Below, one piece after another: positions 1 to 9,822 of a stretch of DNA of 64,000 nucleotides. The position numbers and the translations under genes were made by a program. The stretch is from NCBI RefSeq assembly GCF_018777385.1, contig NZ_JAFJYB010000001.1, positions 1,198,610 through 1,262,609 on the forward strand, given 5' to 3'. Origin of the DNA: Candidatus Symbiopectobacterium endolongispinus (GTDB lineage: Bacteria > Pseudomonadota > Gammaproteobacteria > Enterobacterales > Enterobacteriaceae). The notes under the pieces were generated by a model. That model saw only the letters and a program-made list of their open reading frames with translations. It made no database searches and was not told the origin of the DNA. Within the stretch, counting starts at the first letter, position 1. Every line of letters starts with the position of its first letter.

Positions 1-134
1 GAAGGGGGCGCACTCATGCCGCAATCATACGAGGAGAGAAAACGTCCCTTCACAATATCCCTGAATGCGCCGAAACGCTCAAGGTCAGGAATGTCCTGCG
101 TTGTAAAAATGCTTCTCATCACGTTTGCCTTCAT
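1..134 (-). CDS. AraC-type regulator, N-terminal fragment (runs off window)
   Basis: The minus strand is open from an ATG at 134 to the window edge, giving about 44 residues that begin MKANVMRSIFTTQDIPDLER. The pattern of a short leader followed by D-x-x-x-ERF-x-AFRDIV resembles the first helix of the ligand-binding domain found at the N-terminus of AraC-family activators. This assignment rests on a short stretch and is tentative. The gene is divergent from the acyl-CoA operon starting near 558, with about 420 bp between them, so a role as its local regulator is a reasonable inference. The DNA-binding domain lies outside the window, so I cannot say whether the gene is whole. Confidence 0.45.
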   Translation of the reverse strand, partial: MKANVMRSIFTTQDIPDLERFGAFRDIVKGRFLSSYDCGMSAPP

Positions 135-557
135 AAAAGACATATTCTTTATGTGGTCTATCGTTATTCAGAACAAAAATCAAGCACGCTGACCTTAAAA
201 ATGAATCGCCGTCTCATAAAGTCAAACTGGCGGTTATTTATTTTCTTTTATGTCTAACCGGTGATGGAATTAATAAATTTCTCTTCGACCCGATTATTAC
301 AAATATTTCACATCGTACTCATGGAGCGGCTTCATTTTACTCACTAGAAAACCACAGATCGCCTACTTTATTCATTTTTATCTTTAGCGGAAATCAAGTG
401 TGGGCGTAAATCACAATTTTTATTCTTTGGTGAAAATGACGAAAAAAGTTCGCAATTTATCAAGAATATGCCCGTGCGCACTTTCACAATAAACGCATTA
501 AAACGGGCTGAGAAAATAACCCATCACGGAATTAGAACAGTACTGAGTAGGTTTTTT
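135..557. other. Divergent intergenic region, no gene seen
   Basis: AT-rich spacer between the AraC-type gene and the acyl-CoA ligase. It must hold both promoters, but I could not assign a convincing -35/-10 pair or operator. An upstream in-frame extension of the ligase ORF back to 468 exists but does not look like protein. Confidence 0.4.
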
Positions 558-2161
558 GTGAATCTATTAACGACCACCGTTGGCGAATGCTTAAATAAAG
601 CAGCGATGCGTAATCCATCCGGTGTGGCATTGATTACCGCTCAAGGTGGGACGTCACTGACTTGGCAGGAATTAAGTGATGAGGTTCATCAGGTCGCTCG
701 TGGATTACTGGTTTCCGGATTAAAAAAGGTGATCGACTGGGGCTTTGGTCTGCAAACAGTGTTGAATGGATCATCTGTTTTTTAGCTGCCGCTAACATCA
801 GTGTGGTGGTGGTTGGCCTTAATTTTCAGTTTCAGAAAAGGGAAATTCTCAATTTACTCCACTTAACCCACATTGATGTTCTGTGTTTCTCGGACGGTTT
901 TCGAGATAATGACTTCGCGGCCGCGGTTGCTGAACTGGTGCAAGAGACATCACTGTCACATTTGCGCTTAACTATTGCCCTGGAAAAGAAAACACTTCCT
1001 GGCACATTGTCGCTCAACGAAATAAAAGTGCTCGGTACGGCATTGTCATCGAGGGATTATCAGCAGGCACAAGTGCAAAGCAGCGATCTGCTGACATTGC
1101 AACTGACGTCCGGAAGCACTGCGGCACCCAAGCGGGTAATGCTCAGTCATCATAGCGTTATTAATAATGCACTGTTCTCTGCCCAGCGTTTGGTGGTGAC
1201 GCGCGCGGATACGCTGTGTCTGGCTGTGCCGCTGTTTCATTGTTTCGGGCTCTCTTCCGGGCTGCTGTTTGCCTTTCATCAGGGATGCAAAATAGTGTTG
1301 CTGAATAACTACAGCGCCGAGGCTATGCTTAAGACCATTGAGCGCTATGGTTGTACTATTTTGCATGGTGTTCCTACTATTTTCAGCCGCCTTATGCAGC
1401 ACGATGCGTTCACGCAGTATGATGTTTCCAGCCTGGATAAGGGCATCGTAGCTGGAGCCTACTGCTCGCCGTGCCTGATATCGGATATTACGCAGCATCT
1501 TGGCATGCGGCATCTTGCCGTCTCTTATGGTCAGACTGAAACGTCCCCCTGTTGTACCCAAACGCTGTTTAACGATCCGCTGGTCGTCAAATGTTTTTCA
1601 GTTGGCAAACCGCTGCCTTTTGTTGAAATAAAGATTATTCACACCAAATCCGGTGCGCTTTGCCCCAGCGGGGTTTCGGGTGAAATCTGTTCACGAGGGT
1701 TCCATGTGATGCGGGGGTATGACGATGCCCCGGAACAAACGCGCGCCGTACTCGACAATGAAGGGTGGTTACATACCGGTGACGTGGGTTTTATGGATGC
1801 CGAAGGGTATTTACATTACTCCTATCGCCTAAAAGAGATCATCGTGCGCGGTGGTGAAAATATCAGCCCACGAGAAATAGAAGAAGCGATTTTAGAATAT
1901 CCAGGCATTGAGATTGTTAAGGTATTCGGCATTGAGTCGGGGGCGCTGGGAGAGGAGATTATTGCTGCTCTCTGCGTTAAGCCTGGTTATCACATCAACG
2001 AATCAATGCTGAGTGAATTTTTAATTCATCAGGTGGCGCGTTACAAGATTCCCGCGCAATTTAATTTTTTAGCACAGTTTCCTTATACCCCCTGCGGGAA
2101 AATTGATGTCCAGCAGTTGAAATTATTAACCCATGCCACAGAGAACAGCGAAAAGACATAA
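558..2161 (+). pseudogene. Acyl-CoA ligase (AMP-forming, CaiC/FadK-like), frameshifted
   Basis: ATP-dependent acyl-CoA synthetase of the ANL superfamily, which would activate a carboxylic acid as its CoA thioester. The long second part carries the P-loop-like LTSGSTAAPKRV, the YGQTE motif, GWLHTGD and RGGENISPREIEE, ending with the C-terminal lid. The chosen start is GTG at 558 (VNLLTTTVGE), where similarity to ligases begins. A one-base loss in the A-tract near 722 (GLKK then out of frame) puts a stop at 783-785; adding one base gives GLKKGDRLGLWSANSVEWI and rejoins the frame. The 1604 bp plus one base equals 535 codons, a normal family length. It is the first gene of the operon running to fixX. 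Confidence 0.88.
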
Positions 2162-2231
2162 ATTTCGGTTGGGAATAATGATATTTCACACATTATGCCG
2201 TGAGCCAAAATAATCGATCAAGGAGAAGAGT

Positions 2232-3581
2232 ATGGCGAAGAAAAAAGCATTGACGGACGTTACCGTGGTAGAACTGGCGACCTTTATAGCCGTGCCTGCT
2301 GCCGGACGTATTCTGGCAGACATGGGAGCAAACGTAATTAAAATAGAATCTCTGGATGGGGATAATTTACGTTACACCGCGCCAACGGAAGGTCGTCCGT
2401 TAGATCAGCATGAAAACACCACCTTTGACCTGGAGAGTGCCAATAAACGCGGCATTGCGCTCAACACCAAAACGGCCACCGGGCAAAAAATATTATTTCA
2501 ACTACTGGAAAAGGAAGACATTTTCCTGACTAACTGGCGGCCAAAAGCGCGCGATCGTGCTGGTTTGGATTATGAAACCCCGAAACAAAAATTCCCCCAT
2601 CTGGTTTATGCCTGCGTCACTGGCTATGGAGACACCGGCCCAGATCAGGATTTGCCCGGCTTTGATTACACCGCATTTTATGCGCGTGGCGGTATTTTGG
2701 GATCGCTGTATCAGAAAGGCACGGTGCCGATGAACGTGATTCCGGTGCTGTGCGACACCTTGAAATGCCTGGGGCAAAACTGGAAGGTAGGGGTGCCGCA
2801 AGTGCCCTTTATCCAACTGGTACACCCACAGAATCGGGCCATTCCAGCCGGTATTGCGTTTTTGACTGAACAGTATCAGCGAATTGTCCAACAGTTAGGG
2901 CAGATATCCGGACAGTCTGTCACACCGCAAGCACTCGATCGCGCCATTGAGCTGTTTAATCAGCATCGTGCTGTGCTGCGTGAGTTCTCACTGGTTGCCG
3001 CTCGCCATCCGCGTATAATCAGTCCTCTGATGCGCAACACCGTGATAAAAAACGGCTATTTCATGGACGTTGTCGAACACACCCAGTGTGTGCGTGAAAT
3101 CATCGCACTGTGCACAGCATTACCCACAGTGCAGTGGGAGGGGCATAACATTGTGGTGACCGGCATCATTGCGGACAGCCCTGCTATTCTGCAAATTTTT
3201 GCTGACAATCATATGGCAATCGTGGCCGATGAAGTGGCTCACGAATCCCGCCAGTTCCGGCAAGACGTTCCTCCAGACAGCGATCCCTACCATCGCCTGG
3301 CCTTGCAGATTTCCCAGCTCTAAGGGTGCTCATTGCTACATGATCCCGAGAAGAAACGGGGCAGTCTATTGGTCGACATGGTGCGGAAAAATAATGCGCA
3401 GGGCGTGGTGTATCTGTTAACCAAGTTTTGCGATCCAGAAGAGTTTGATGCACCCATTATCAAAAAACAGCTCGATAAGAAAGGTATTCCCTAGATTATT
3501 ATCGAAATCGATCAACAAACAAAAAGTTATGAGCAGGCGCGAACCGCGTTACAAACTTTTGCCGATGTGCTGTCAGCATAA
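2232..3581 (+). pseudogene. Fusion remnant: CaiB-family CoA-transferase / 2-hydroxyacyl-CoA dehydratase subunit
   Basis: The first ~170 residues are a class III (CaiB/FldA-type) CoA-transferase N-terminus: VVELATFIAVPAAGRILADMG, NWRPKARDRAGLDYE, then GGILGSLYQKGTVPMN. From about residue 172 the protein switches to the C-terminal two thirds of an HgdB/FldB-type 2-hydroxyacyl-CoA dehydratase subunit: CDTLKCLGQNWK, LVHPQNR, and later KFCDPEEFDAP and IEIDQQ. An internal deletion near nt 2740 would explain this, removing the rest of the transferase and probably the activator and first dehydratase subunit. Two in-frame stops follow (TAA 3321-3323, TAG 3492-3494), while the same frame keeps family sequence to the TAA at 3579-3581. 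A good ribosome site (AAGGAGAAGAG) precedes the ATG. Not functional as either enzyme. Confidence 0.85.
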
Positions 3582-3713
3582 ATGAATGCGTGACGATGGG
3601 TAAATTAATAACGCTGGGTTGAATGCGGAATATTAAACCGCGTTCAACGAAGGTGGATGGTTATTTAATTTAATCATCTCTGACGCTAATAAATAAATAG
3701 GAGAGAGAATATC

Positions 3714-5051
3714 ATGGGTATTTTCTGTTTGATTCTCGGATTAATTATTTTGATGGTGATGTGTATAAAAGGCATACACATCTTTATTTCTGTCTTTACA
3801 GCCAGCCTGTTTTTAGCCGTGACGGCATGGTTAACCTCGCCAGATGGATTGAATCCGCTGGATGCAATATTAAAAATCTACACCACAGGGCTTGGCAGCT
3901 ATTTCGGTGCCTTCTTTTTTATTTTTGTACTGGGGGCCATATTCGGCAAGCTGACGGCCATCAGCGGTGCGGCTGACAGCGTGGCATCGTTCATCATCGG
4001 TAAGTTTGGTGAAAGGGCGGTAATCCCCTCGTTGGTGGCAGCCTGTGCCATTCTGGCATATGGCGGCGTCTCGGTGTTTGTAGCGTTGTTTACCGTCTAT
4101 TCCATGATGGTCAGCATGTTCAAAAAGGCCAATTTGCCGCGCAGGCTGATCCCCGCCGTCTATTTTGCAGGAGCGGGCACCTTTGTCATGATCATGCCGG
4201 GTTCACCGCAAATCCAGAACCTGATCCCGATGAAGTTTCTCGGCACCTCAGCCACCGCGGGATTAGTGCCGGGGTTATTGACAGCTGCATTTCAGGCGAC
4301 ATTGGTGATCTTCTATCTGTCATGGCTGTTTCGCAAAGTGAAAGCCAGCGGAGAAGGGTGGGTGGATGGCGATGCCGCCGCCGGGAAAAGCAATGCTACG
4401 CAAAGTGCGGCAAAAGATAAGCCGCAGCCCCATGTGATCATTGCGCTGCTGCCGATGCTGCTGTTGCTGTCGGTGCTGAATATTTTGAAATGGGACCCGG
4501 CAATTGTACTGTTTTGCGCCATCGTTTCGGCACTGATTATTTACGCTCGCTATCTCAATTGGAAAGAGATTATTGGCAACCTTGCCGCAGGCACTATGGA
4601 GGGCGTGATTTCTCTGTTTAACACTGCGGTTATCGTCGGTTTTGGCGCGCTGGTCATGAAGCTGCCTGCGTTTCAGGAATCCTTTCAGGCGATCGCGCAC
4701 TCCGGGCTGAATCCGTTGATGGTGACCGCCATTGCTGTTGGCGCGTTGGTGTTTATCAGTGGCTCCGGCTCGGGGGCGCTCAGTATCGCCATACCGCTGA
4801 TTGCCTCTATGTTTCCGGCGGCGGTGGTGGATCAGGGCGCATTGCACCGCGTGGTAACCATGGCTTGCATGAGTACTACGCCGCCTTTTAACGGATTGAT
4901 TATTACCGTACTGAGTGTGTGTGGTGTCAGACATAAACAGGCATATGGTCCGGTCGGTATGCTGACGCTGGCCATTCCATTGGTTGCCATGGACTTTATG
5001 CTGCTGCTTTATGCCGTGTTGCCCGCCTCTATCACCATACTCGGCGGCTAA
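3714..5051 (+). CDS. GntP-like / anion carrier, inner membrane
   Basis: An intact 445-residue polytopic membrane protein with about twelve hydrophobic segments and a central hydrophilic loop rich in Ala, Lys and Asp near residues 215-240. Features such as the GSGSGALSIAIPL stretch and the conserved SPQIQNLIP segment fit the GntP/CitMHS-type ion-transporter clan of proton- or sodium-coupled carboxylate carriers. The substrate cannot be read from sequence; the context of 2-hydroxyacyl-CoA chemistry suggests a hydroxy- or aryl-carboxylate. A GGAGAGAG site precedes the ATG. It sits in the middle of an operon whose other genes are nearly all broken, yet shows no lesion. Confidence 0.8.
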   Translation: MGIFCLILGLIILMVMCIKGIHIFISVFTASLFLAVTAWLTSPDGLNPLDAILKIYTTGLGSYFGAFFFIFVLGAIFGKLTAISGAADSVASFIIGKFGERAVIPSLVAACAILAYGGVSVFVALFTVYSMMVSMFKKANLPRRLIPAVYFAGAGTFVMIMPGSPQIQNLIPMKFLGTSATAGLVPGLLTAAFQATLVIFYLSWLFRKVKASGEGWVDGDAAAGKSNATQSAAKDKPQPHVIIALLPMLLLLSVLNILKWDPAIVLFCAIVSALIIYARYLNWKEIIGNLAAGTMEGVISLFNTAVIVGFGALVMKLPAFQESFQAIAHSGLNPLMVTAIAVGALVFISGSGSGALSIAIPLIASMFPAAVVDQGALHRVVTMACMSTTPPFNGLIITVLSVCGVRHKQAYGPVGMLTLAIPLVAMDFMLLLYAVLPASITILGG

Positions 5052-5180
5052 AACCCTCTTTTAATCAGAGCGTGATCTACTCCGGTGCACGGTAATTATC
5101 GCTATAACTGCGTACCGAAAAAAATGAAACACCAGGGAATAGATATTGCTATTCCAGAAAAATTATCGGGAGACGTAAAT

Positions 5181-6351
5181 ATGAATTTCGAACTTAACGA
5201 AGAGCAAACGCTGATTCGTAATATGGTCAGAGAGTTTGTGGACAGCGATATTAAACCCATTGCCGCTATTATTGATAAACAGCACCGTTTCCCGCAGGAA
5301 AGTATTGCTCCCATGGCTGAATTAGGCCTGTTTGGTTTTAATATTAACGAGGCATTTGGCGGCAGCGATGCCGATGCTGTCAGCTATATCCTGGCGACGG
5401 AAGAAATGGCAAAGGTAAGTGCGGCTCATGCCATGATCATGGGATCGCAATGTTCCCTGACCGGACCAATCATTCAGAAATATGCTGATGCGCAAACACA
5501 GCAGCGCTTGCTGCCAAAAGTGGTGACGGGGGAAAGCCTTGGCTGTTTCTGTCTGTCTGAGCCGAGCGCCGGATGCGATGCCGCTGCACAGCAGACTACC
5601 GCAATGCATCAGGGCGATAGCTATATCATAAATGGCTCCAAGCTCTGGATCACAGCAGCACCGCAGCACCGCAGCACCGCAGCACCGCAGCACCGCAGGG
5701 GGCATTCTTTATCGTGTTTGCTATGACCGACAAAAGCCAAGGGGTGAAGGGTATTACCGCATTTCTGGTTGAGCGAGATAACCCCGGCATTAGTATCGGA
5801 CTGCCGGAAGAGAAAATGGGGATGAACGGCTCTGATACCTGTGCCGTCAGCTTTAGCGACTGTGTGGTGCCTGCCCGTTGTCGCTTGGGTGCGGAGGGGA
5901 AGGATTTGCTATCGCCATGGAAACGCTGGATGGCGGTCGGCTCAGTTGCTCGGCGATTGCACTGGGCATTGCCCAAAGTGCACTCGATGCCACGCTCACG
6001 TACACCAAAGAACGTATTCAGTTCGGCAAACCGGTTGCCGCCAATCAAGGGGTACAGTGGATGCTGGTGGAGATGGCTACCCGGGTTGATTGTGCCCGCA
6101 TGCTGGTCTATCGTGCCGCCGCCGCCAAAATGGCCGGACACACCTACACCCGCGAAGCCGCACAAGCCAAGCTTTATGCTTCTGAAACCGCCACCTATGT
6201 CACTCAAAAAGCAGTGCAATTGCATGGTGGCATGGGCTACACCTCGTCTTACCCGGTTGAACGACTGATGCGGGAAGCGAAGCTGACAGAGATCTTCGAA
6301 GGCACCAGCGAAGTACAACGCATGGTGATCGCTAAACATATTTTGGCCTGA
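5181..6351 (+). pseudogene. Acyl-CoA dehydrogenase, broken by repeat expansion and a frameshift
   Basis: FAD-dependent short-chain acyl-CoA dehydrogenase/reductase family (CaiA, FldP/AcdA-like). The ATG at 5181 (MNFELNEEQTLIRNMVREF) follows a GGGAG site. Family marks are CFCLSEPSAGCDA, GSKLWIT, the ALGIAQSAL helix, QLHGGMGYTSSYPVERLMRE, and the C-terminal LTEIFEGTSEVQRMVI. Two lesions are visible. An 8-bp unit is repeated five times at 5657-5696, where one copy would restore the frame (WITAAPQGGAFFIVFAM). A single G is missing near 5895 (AEGEGFAIAMETLDGGR becomes out of frame). Removing 32 bp and adding one gives exactly 380 codons, the normal family length, which supports the reconstruction. 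It would pass or receive electrons through the EtfBA proteins encoded next. Confidence 0.93.
5657..5696 (+). repeat. 8-bp tandem repeat, five copies (AGCACCGC)
   Basis: Five exact copies of AGCACCGC inside the acyl-CoA dehydrogenase reading frame. Four extra copies add 32 bp and shift the frame. Reading frames before and after the array agree for copy numbers of 1, 4, 7 and so on, so the array could in principle switch the gene on and off by slippage. Confidence 0.97.
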
Positions 6352-6450
6352 ATCAGGCTACTGACCCGTTGGTCACAGTGATCTCCTGCATCTTGTGGCC
6401 CGTTTCAATCACTCTTATTTTTTCAGGCATCTTTAGGGAGAGTACTCACT

Positions 6451-7226
6451 ATGAGACTTATCGCCTGCTGCAAAATCGTCCATGACGAGCAAGACATCAC
6501 CACCAACGCCGATCGTTCGCTGTGTGTGGATAATGCCAATCTGAAAATCAGCCTCTACGATCTCAATGCATTAGAGGCGGCAACGGTGCTAGCAAGCGAA
6601 CAGCCCGATAGCCAACTGACGGCACTCAGTGTGGGCAGTAAGACCCTGCTGGAAAACGCCAGAATTCGTAAGGACGTGCTGTCTCGAGGGCCGGATGCGT
6701 TGACGGTGATTGCCGATGACGCCTGTGACGGGGCTATCCAACCGAAACGGCACAGATTCTGGCCTGCGCCGCTCAGAAGCTAGGCTTCGATCTGATTATC
6801 TGTGGCGAAGGTTCTGGCGATCTCTATGCACAACAAACCGGTATCCAGATAGGCGAGCGGCTCGATCTGCCCTGCGTCAATGCGGTCAGCAAAATCACGG
6901 TTGTCGGCGATAAAGTGCGCGTTGAACGCGATCTCGAAGATGTGGTTGAAGAACTGGAACTGACATTGCCCGCGGTGATCTCCGTGACGTCGGATATCAA
7001 CACGCCACGCCTGCCCTCAATGAAGGCAATTCTCGCCGCGAGTAAAAAAACGGTGACCCAATGGAGTCTGGCTGATGTGGCCTGTGACATCGGACCGCTA
7101 ACGGCTACCCGTGCGAGTGCCTGTGCACCGGAACAGACCGACAGGCTTGGCATCTGCATTGAAGGCGATTCGGACGATAATATCGCCGCCTTTGCCGATC
7201 ATCTTCGTAACGTGCTGAATCAATAA
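6451..7226 (+). pseudogene. Electron transfer flavoprotein beta subunit (FixA/YdiQ-like), frameshifted
   Basis: EtfB-type subunit that would carry electrons between the acyl-CoA dehydrogenase and the FixC/FixX quinone-linked branch. Starts MRLIACCKIVHDEQDI at ATG 6451 after an AGGGAG site. Family features include LSRGPDALTVIADDA, then FDLIICGEGSGDLYAQQTG and the conserved segment TSDINTPRLPSMKAIL with AKK-like SKKTV. The frame breaks around 6735-6745 (reads AIQPKRHR, then the true frame PTETAQILACAAQKLGF). A net loss of one base (or equivalent) gives 259 codons, matching FixA length. Followed 20 bp later by fixB. Confidence 0.9.
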
Positions 7227-7246
7227 CCCTACGCAAGGAATCCATC

Positions 7247-8186
7247 ATGGCTACGCTATTACCTCTTGTTTTTGTTTACGCCGACAGTGCGGATCGTCTT
7301 GCCGGATTAATTGCCAACGCCCGCCAGTGGGGCGAGAAAGTTAACGTTTTATTTGTGGGAGATGAACAGCAGGTGAAGGCATGCGTCAATCTTGGCGCCA
7401 ATATTGTGTATCGCTTCACGCCTCAGGAAGGTGTTATCAGCGAAGACTATGTGCCGTCGTTTGTCAGCATTATTCGCGAATCGTGGCCTCAGGCACTGGT
7501 GTTGCTGGCAGCCAGCAAACGTGGCAAGGCCATTGCCGCTCGACTGGGTGCACAACTTAATACTGCTGTGGTCAACGATGTTATTCACCTGCGAGTGGAA
7601 GAAGACGGCGTGTTTGCCTCTTATCCGTTCTACGGTGGTCTGGCTCATGAAACGCAACAGTTGCTCTCGCCTTATGCTGTGGTCACCTGCGGCAGTAGCG
7701 CTGAGGGAAACGTTAACGGCACAGCTAGTGCGAGTGTAAAACCGGGCGCTTTTATTCCGCCGGCGCATCCGCTGAAACTGATTTCACGTCGGTCTAAACC
7801 CGGCAGCACGGTCGATCTCGCCAAGGCGAAGCGTGTGGTCGGCGTCGGGCGGGGTTTTGGCAAACAGCAGGATGTCGAACTGGCGACGGCACTGGCTCGG
7901 GCGATTCAGGGGGAAGTGGGTTGCTCGCACCCCATTGCAGAGGGGGGAAGGCTGGATGGAACATCAGCGCTATATCGGCGTTTCCGGTACCACGCTGCAC
8001 GCCGATCTCTATATTGCCTCCGGTGTGTCTGGGCAGATCCAGCATATGGTCGGTGTGAATAACGTCAAGACGCTGGTTGCCATCAACAAAGACAAGAATG
8101 CCCCGATTTTAAACAGCGTTGATTACGGCATCGTCGGCGATCTTTATAAAATTCTCCCGGTATTGACCGCCAGGTTAAACGGTTAA
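7247..8186 (+). pseudogene. Electron transfer flavoprotein alpha subunit (FixB/YdiR-like), frameshifted
   Basis: EtfA-type FAD-binding partner of FixA. It begins MATLLPLVFVYADSADRL after an AAGGA site. The C-terminal FAD-binding domain is clear: [20 protein letters not shown], then [24 protein letters not shown] and [17 protein letters not shown]. An extra G in the G-run near 7940-7945 shifts the frame right after GCSHPIAEG, where E. coli-type FixB has RPIAEG followed by a short linker. Removing one base leaves 313 codons, the usual length. Same strand and tight spacing with fixA and fixC. Confidence 0.92.
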
Positions 8187-8210
8187 CGCAAGGAAAAGGA
8201 TTAACACACT

Positions 8211-9495
8211 ATGGCAGACGATATTTTTGACGCCATCATCGTGGGGGGAGGGCTGGCCGGTGCCACAGCCGCCTACGTATTGGCACAAGCCGGGCTGGAT
8301 GTGCTGGTGATCGAACGCAGCAATGTCTCGGGTGGAAAAAATATGACGGGTGGGCGGCTCTATGCCCACAGTCTAGAGCGCATCATGCCGGGATTTGCCG
8401 AGCGCGCACCGATGGAACGGCAGGTCACACGAGAGAAAATCTCCATGCTCACGGCGGATAGCGGTGTCACACTGGACTACCAGCACGCGGCTTCTGCGCT
8501 GCCCGAGGCGTGTTCTTACACCGTGTTACGTGCCACGTTCGATCCCTGGTTGATGGGAGGACAGAGGCGGCGGACGCGCTACTGATCCCCGGCGTACGCG
8601 TCGATGAATTGATCGTGCGTGAGGGCAAGGTATGCGGCGTGAGGGCGGGCGAAGACGAAATTGAAGCGCGCGTGGTGATTCTGGCTGACTGGGTTAATTC
8701 ACTGTTGGGGGAAAAGCTGGGCATGGTGCGTCATGTTAATCCCCATACCGTGGCAGTGGGGGTTAAAGAACTGCTGGCGTTTACCCCGGAACAGATGGCC
8801 GAGCGTTTCGGTTGTTCAGGAGACGACGGCTGGCCTGGTTGTTTGCAGGCACGACTTCTGAGGGGCTGATGGGGGGAGGATTCCTGTATACCAACAAGAA
8901 CACCGTTTCATTAGGTTTGGTGCTCGGCTTGCACAACGTAGACAAGCTGGCCAAAAGCGTGCCGCAACTGCTGGAGGATTTCAAGCAACATCCGCTGGTT
9001 GCCCCGTTGGTCTGCGATGGCAAGCTGCTGGAATACTCCGCGCATCTGGTGCCTGAAGGCGGTTTGGATATGGTGCCGGAACTGATCGGAGACGGTGTGC
9101 TGATTGCTGGTGATGCTGCCGGTTTCTGTCTGAACGTTGGCTATACGGTACGCGGGATGGATCTGGCTATTGCCTCTGGCGAAGCTGCCGCCAAAGCTAT
9201 TATCGCTGCCAAACAGCGCGACGATTTCAGCCGACAGGGGCTGTCTGGCTATCAGATGCTGTTGGATGAAAGCTTCGTTATCAAAGATATGACGCTGTAT
9301 AAAAACTTGCCTGCGTTTTTAGACAATCCGCGTTTTTTCAGCGCTTATCCGGCGATGATGACGGGCATGATGCAGGATTTGTTCACGGTTAACGGCCCGC
9401 AACGTCCGCTGCGTAATAAGATGCTCTCCCACATCGGTAAGGTGGGCGTCATAAACATGCTTAAAGATGGCTTCAAGGGAGTGCGTTCGCTATGA
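8211..9495 (+). pseudogene. FixC/YdiS-like flavoprotein (Etf:quinone oxidoreductase type), two frameshifts
   Basis: FAD-dependent oxidoreductase that would accept or deliver electrons for the EtfBA pair together with ferredoxin FixX. The N-terminal dinucleotide fold is intact (DAIIVGGGLAGATAAYVLAQAG) and the C-terminal part includes DGVLIAGDAAGFCLNVGYTVRGMD. Two frame breaks occur: near 8553-8560 (FDPWLMG then out of frame) and near 8830 (GDDG then WPGC instead of LAWLFAG). Net +1 base relative to 428 codons agrees with family length. The stop overlaps the fixX start as ATGA, a sign of translational coupling in the ancestor. Confidence 0.92.
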
Positions 9496-9776
9496 GTAAC
9501 GTCAATGTGGATATCAAGTTGGGGGTTAACAAGTTTTATGTTGATGAGGGCAATCCGCACATTGTACTGATGGCTAACCCTGACCCGGTGGAGTTCAACA
9601 AGCTGATGTTAGCCTGCCCGGCAGGGCTGTATAAACAGGATGAGCGAGGCCAATATCTGTTTGATTCCGCAGAGTGTCTGGAGTGCGGTACCTGCCGCGT
9701 GCTGTGCGGGGACACCATTCTGGAGAAATGGACCTTTCCCGTCGGGACCCAAGGGGTTGAATTTCGCTATGGTTGA
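9492..9776 (+). CDS. FixX/YdiT-like ferredoxin
   Basis: A 94-residue ferredoxin-like protein that partners FixC. It contains CPAGLYKQDERGQYLFD followed by ECLECGTCRVLC, the Cys arrangement of the FixX family that binds an iron-sulfur cluster. The start overlaps the fixC stop. The frame reads through without lesion and ends 46 bp before IS copy A. Since fixA, fixB and fixC are broken, it probably has no partner now; intactness may simply reflect its small size. Confidence 0.9.
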   Translation: MSNVNVDIKLGVNKFYVDEGNPHIVLMANPDPVEFNKLMLACPAGLYKQDERGQYLFDSAECLECGTCRVLCGDTILEKWTFPVGTQGVEFRYG

Positions 9777-9810
9777 GTGGGTAGTTTCCAACGGGTGAAG
9801 ATATGCTATG

Positions 9811-9822
9811 CTGTATGTAATT
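9811..9822 (+). promoter_or_regulatory. LexA half-site at left end of IS copy A
   Basis: CTGT at 9811-9814 followed by the 8 bp ATGTAATT and then the IS terminus. This is the left half of a CTGT-N8-ACAG SOS operator split by the insertion. The gene it once controlled is not identifiable here. Confidence 0.75.

Noticed and set aside
3492..3494. In-frame TAG/TAA codons in many genes might mean stop-codon recoding.
   Set aside because: Intact genes here end normally at TAA, TAG and TGA, and broken genes carry frameshifts as well. Ordinary pseudogene decay explains the stops.
9811..9822. The CTGT next to each IS end could be part of a longer IS terminus.
   Set aside because: The 8 bp between CTGT and the terminus differ at almost every end, and one end has CTGG; the known inverted repeats start at GGGTCTTCCC.
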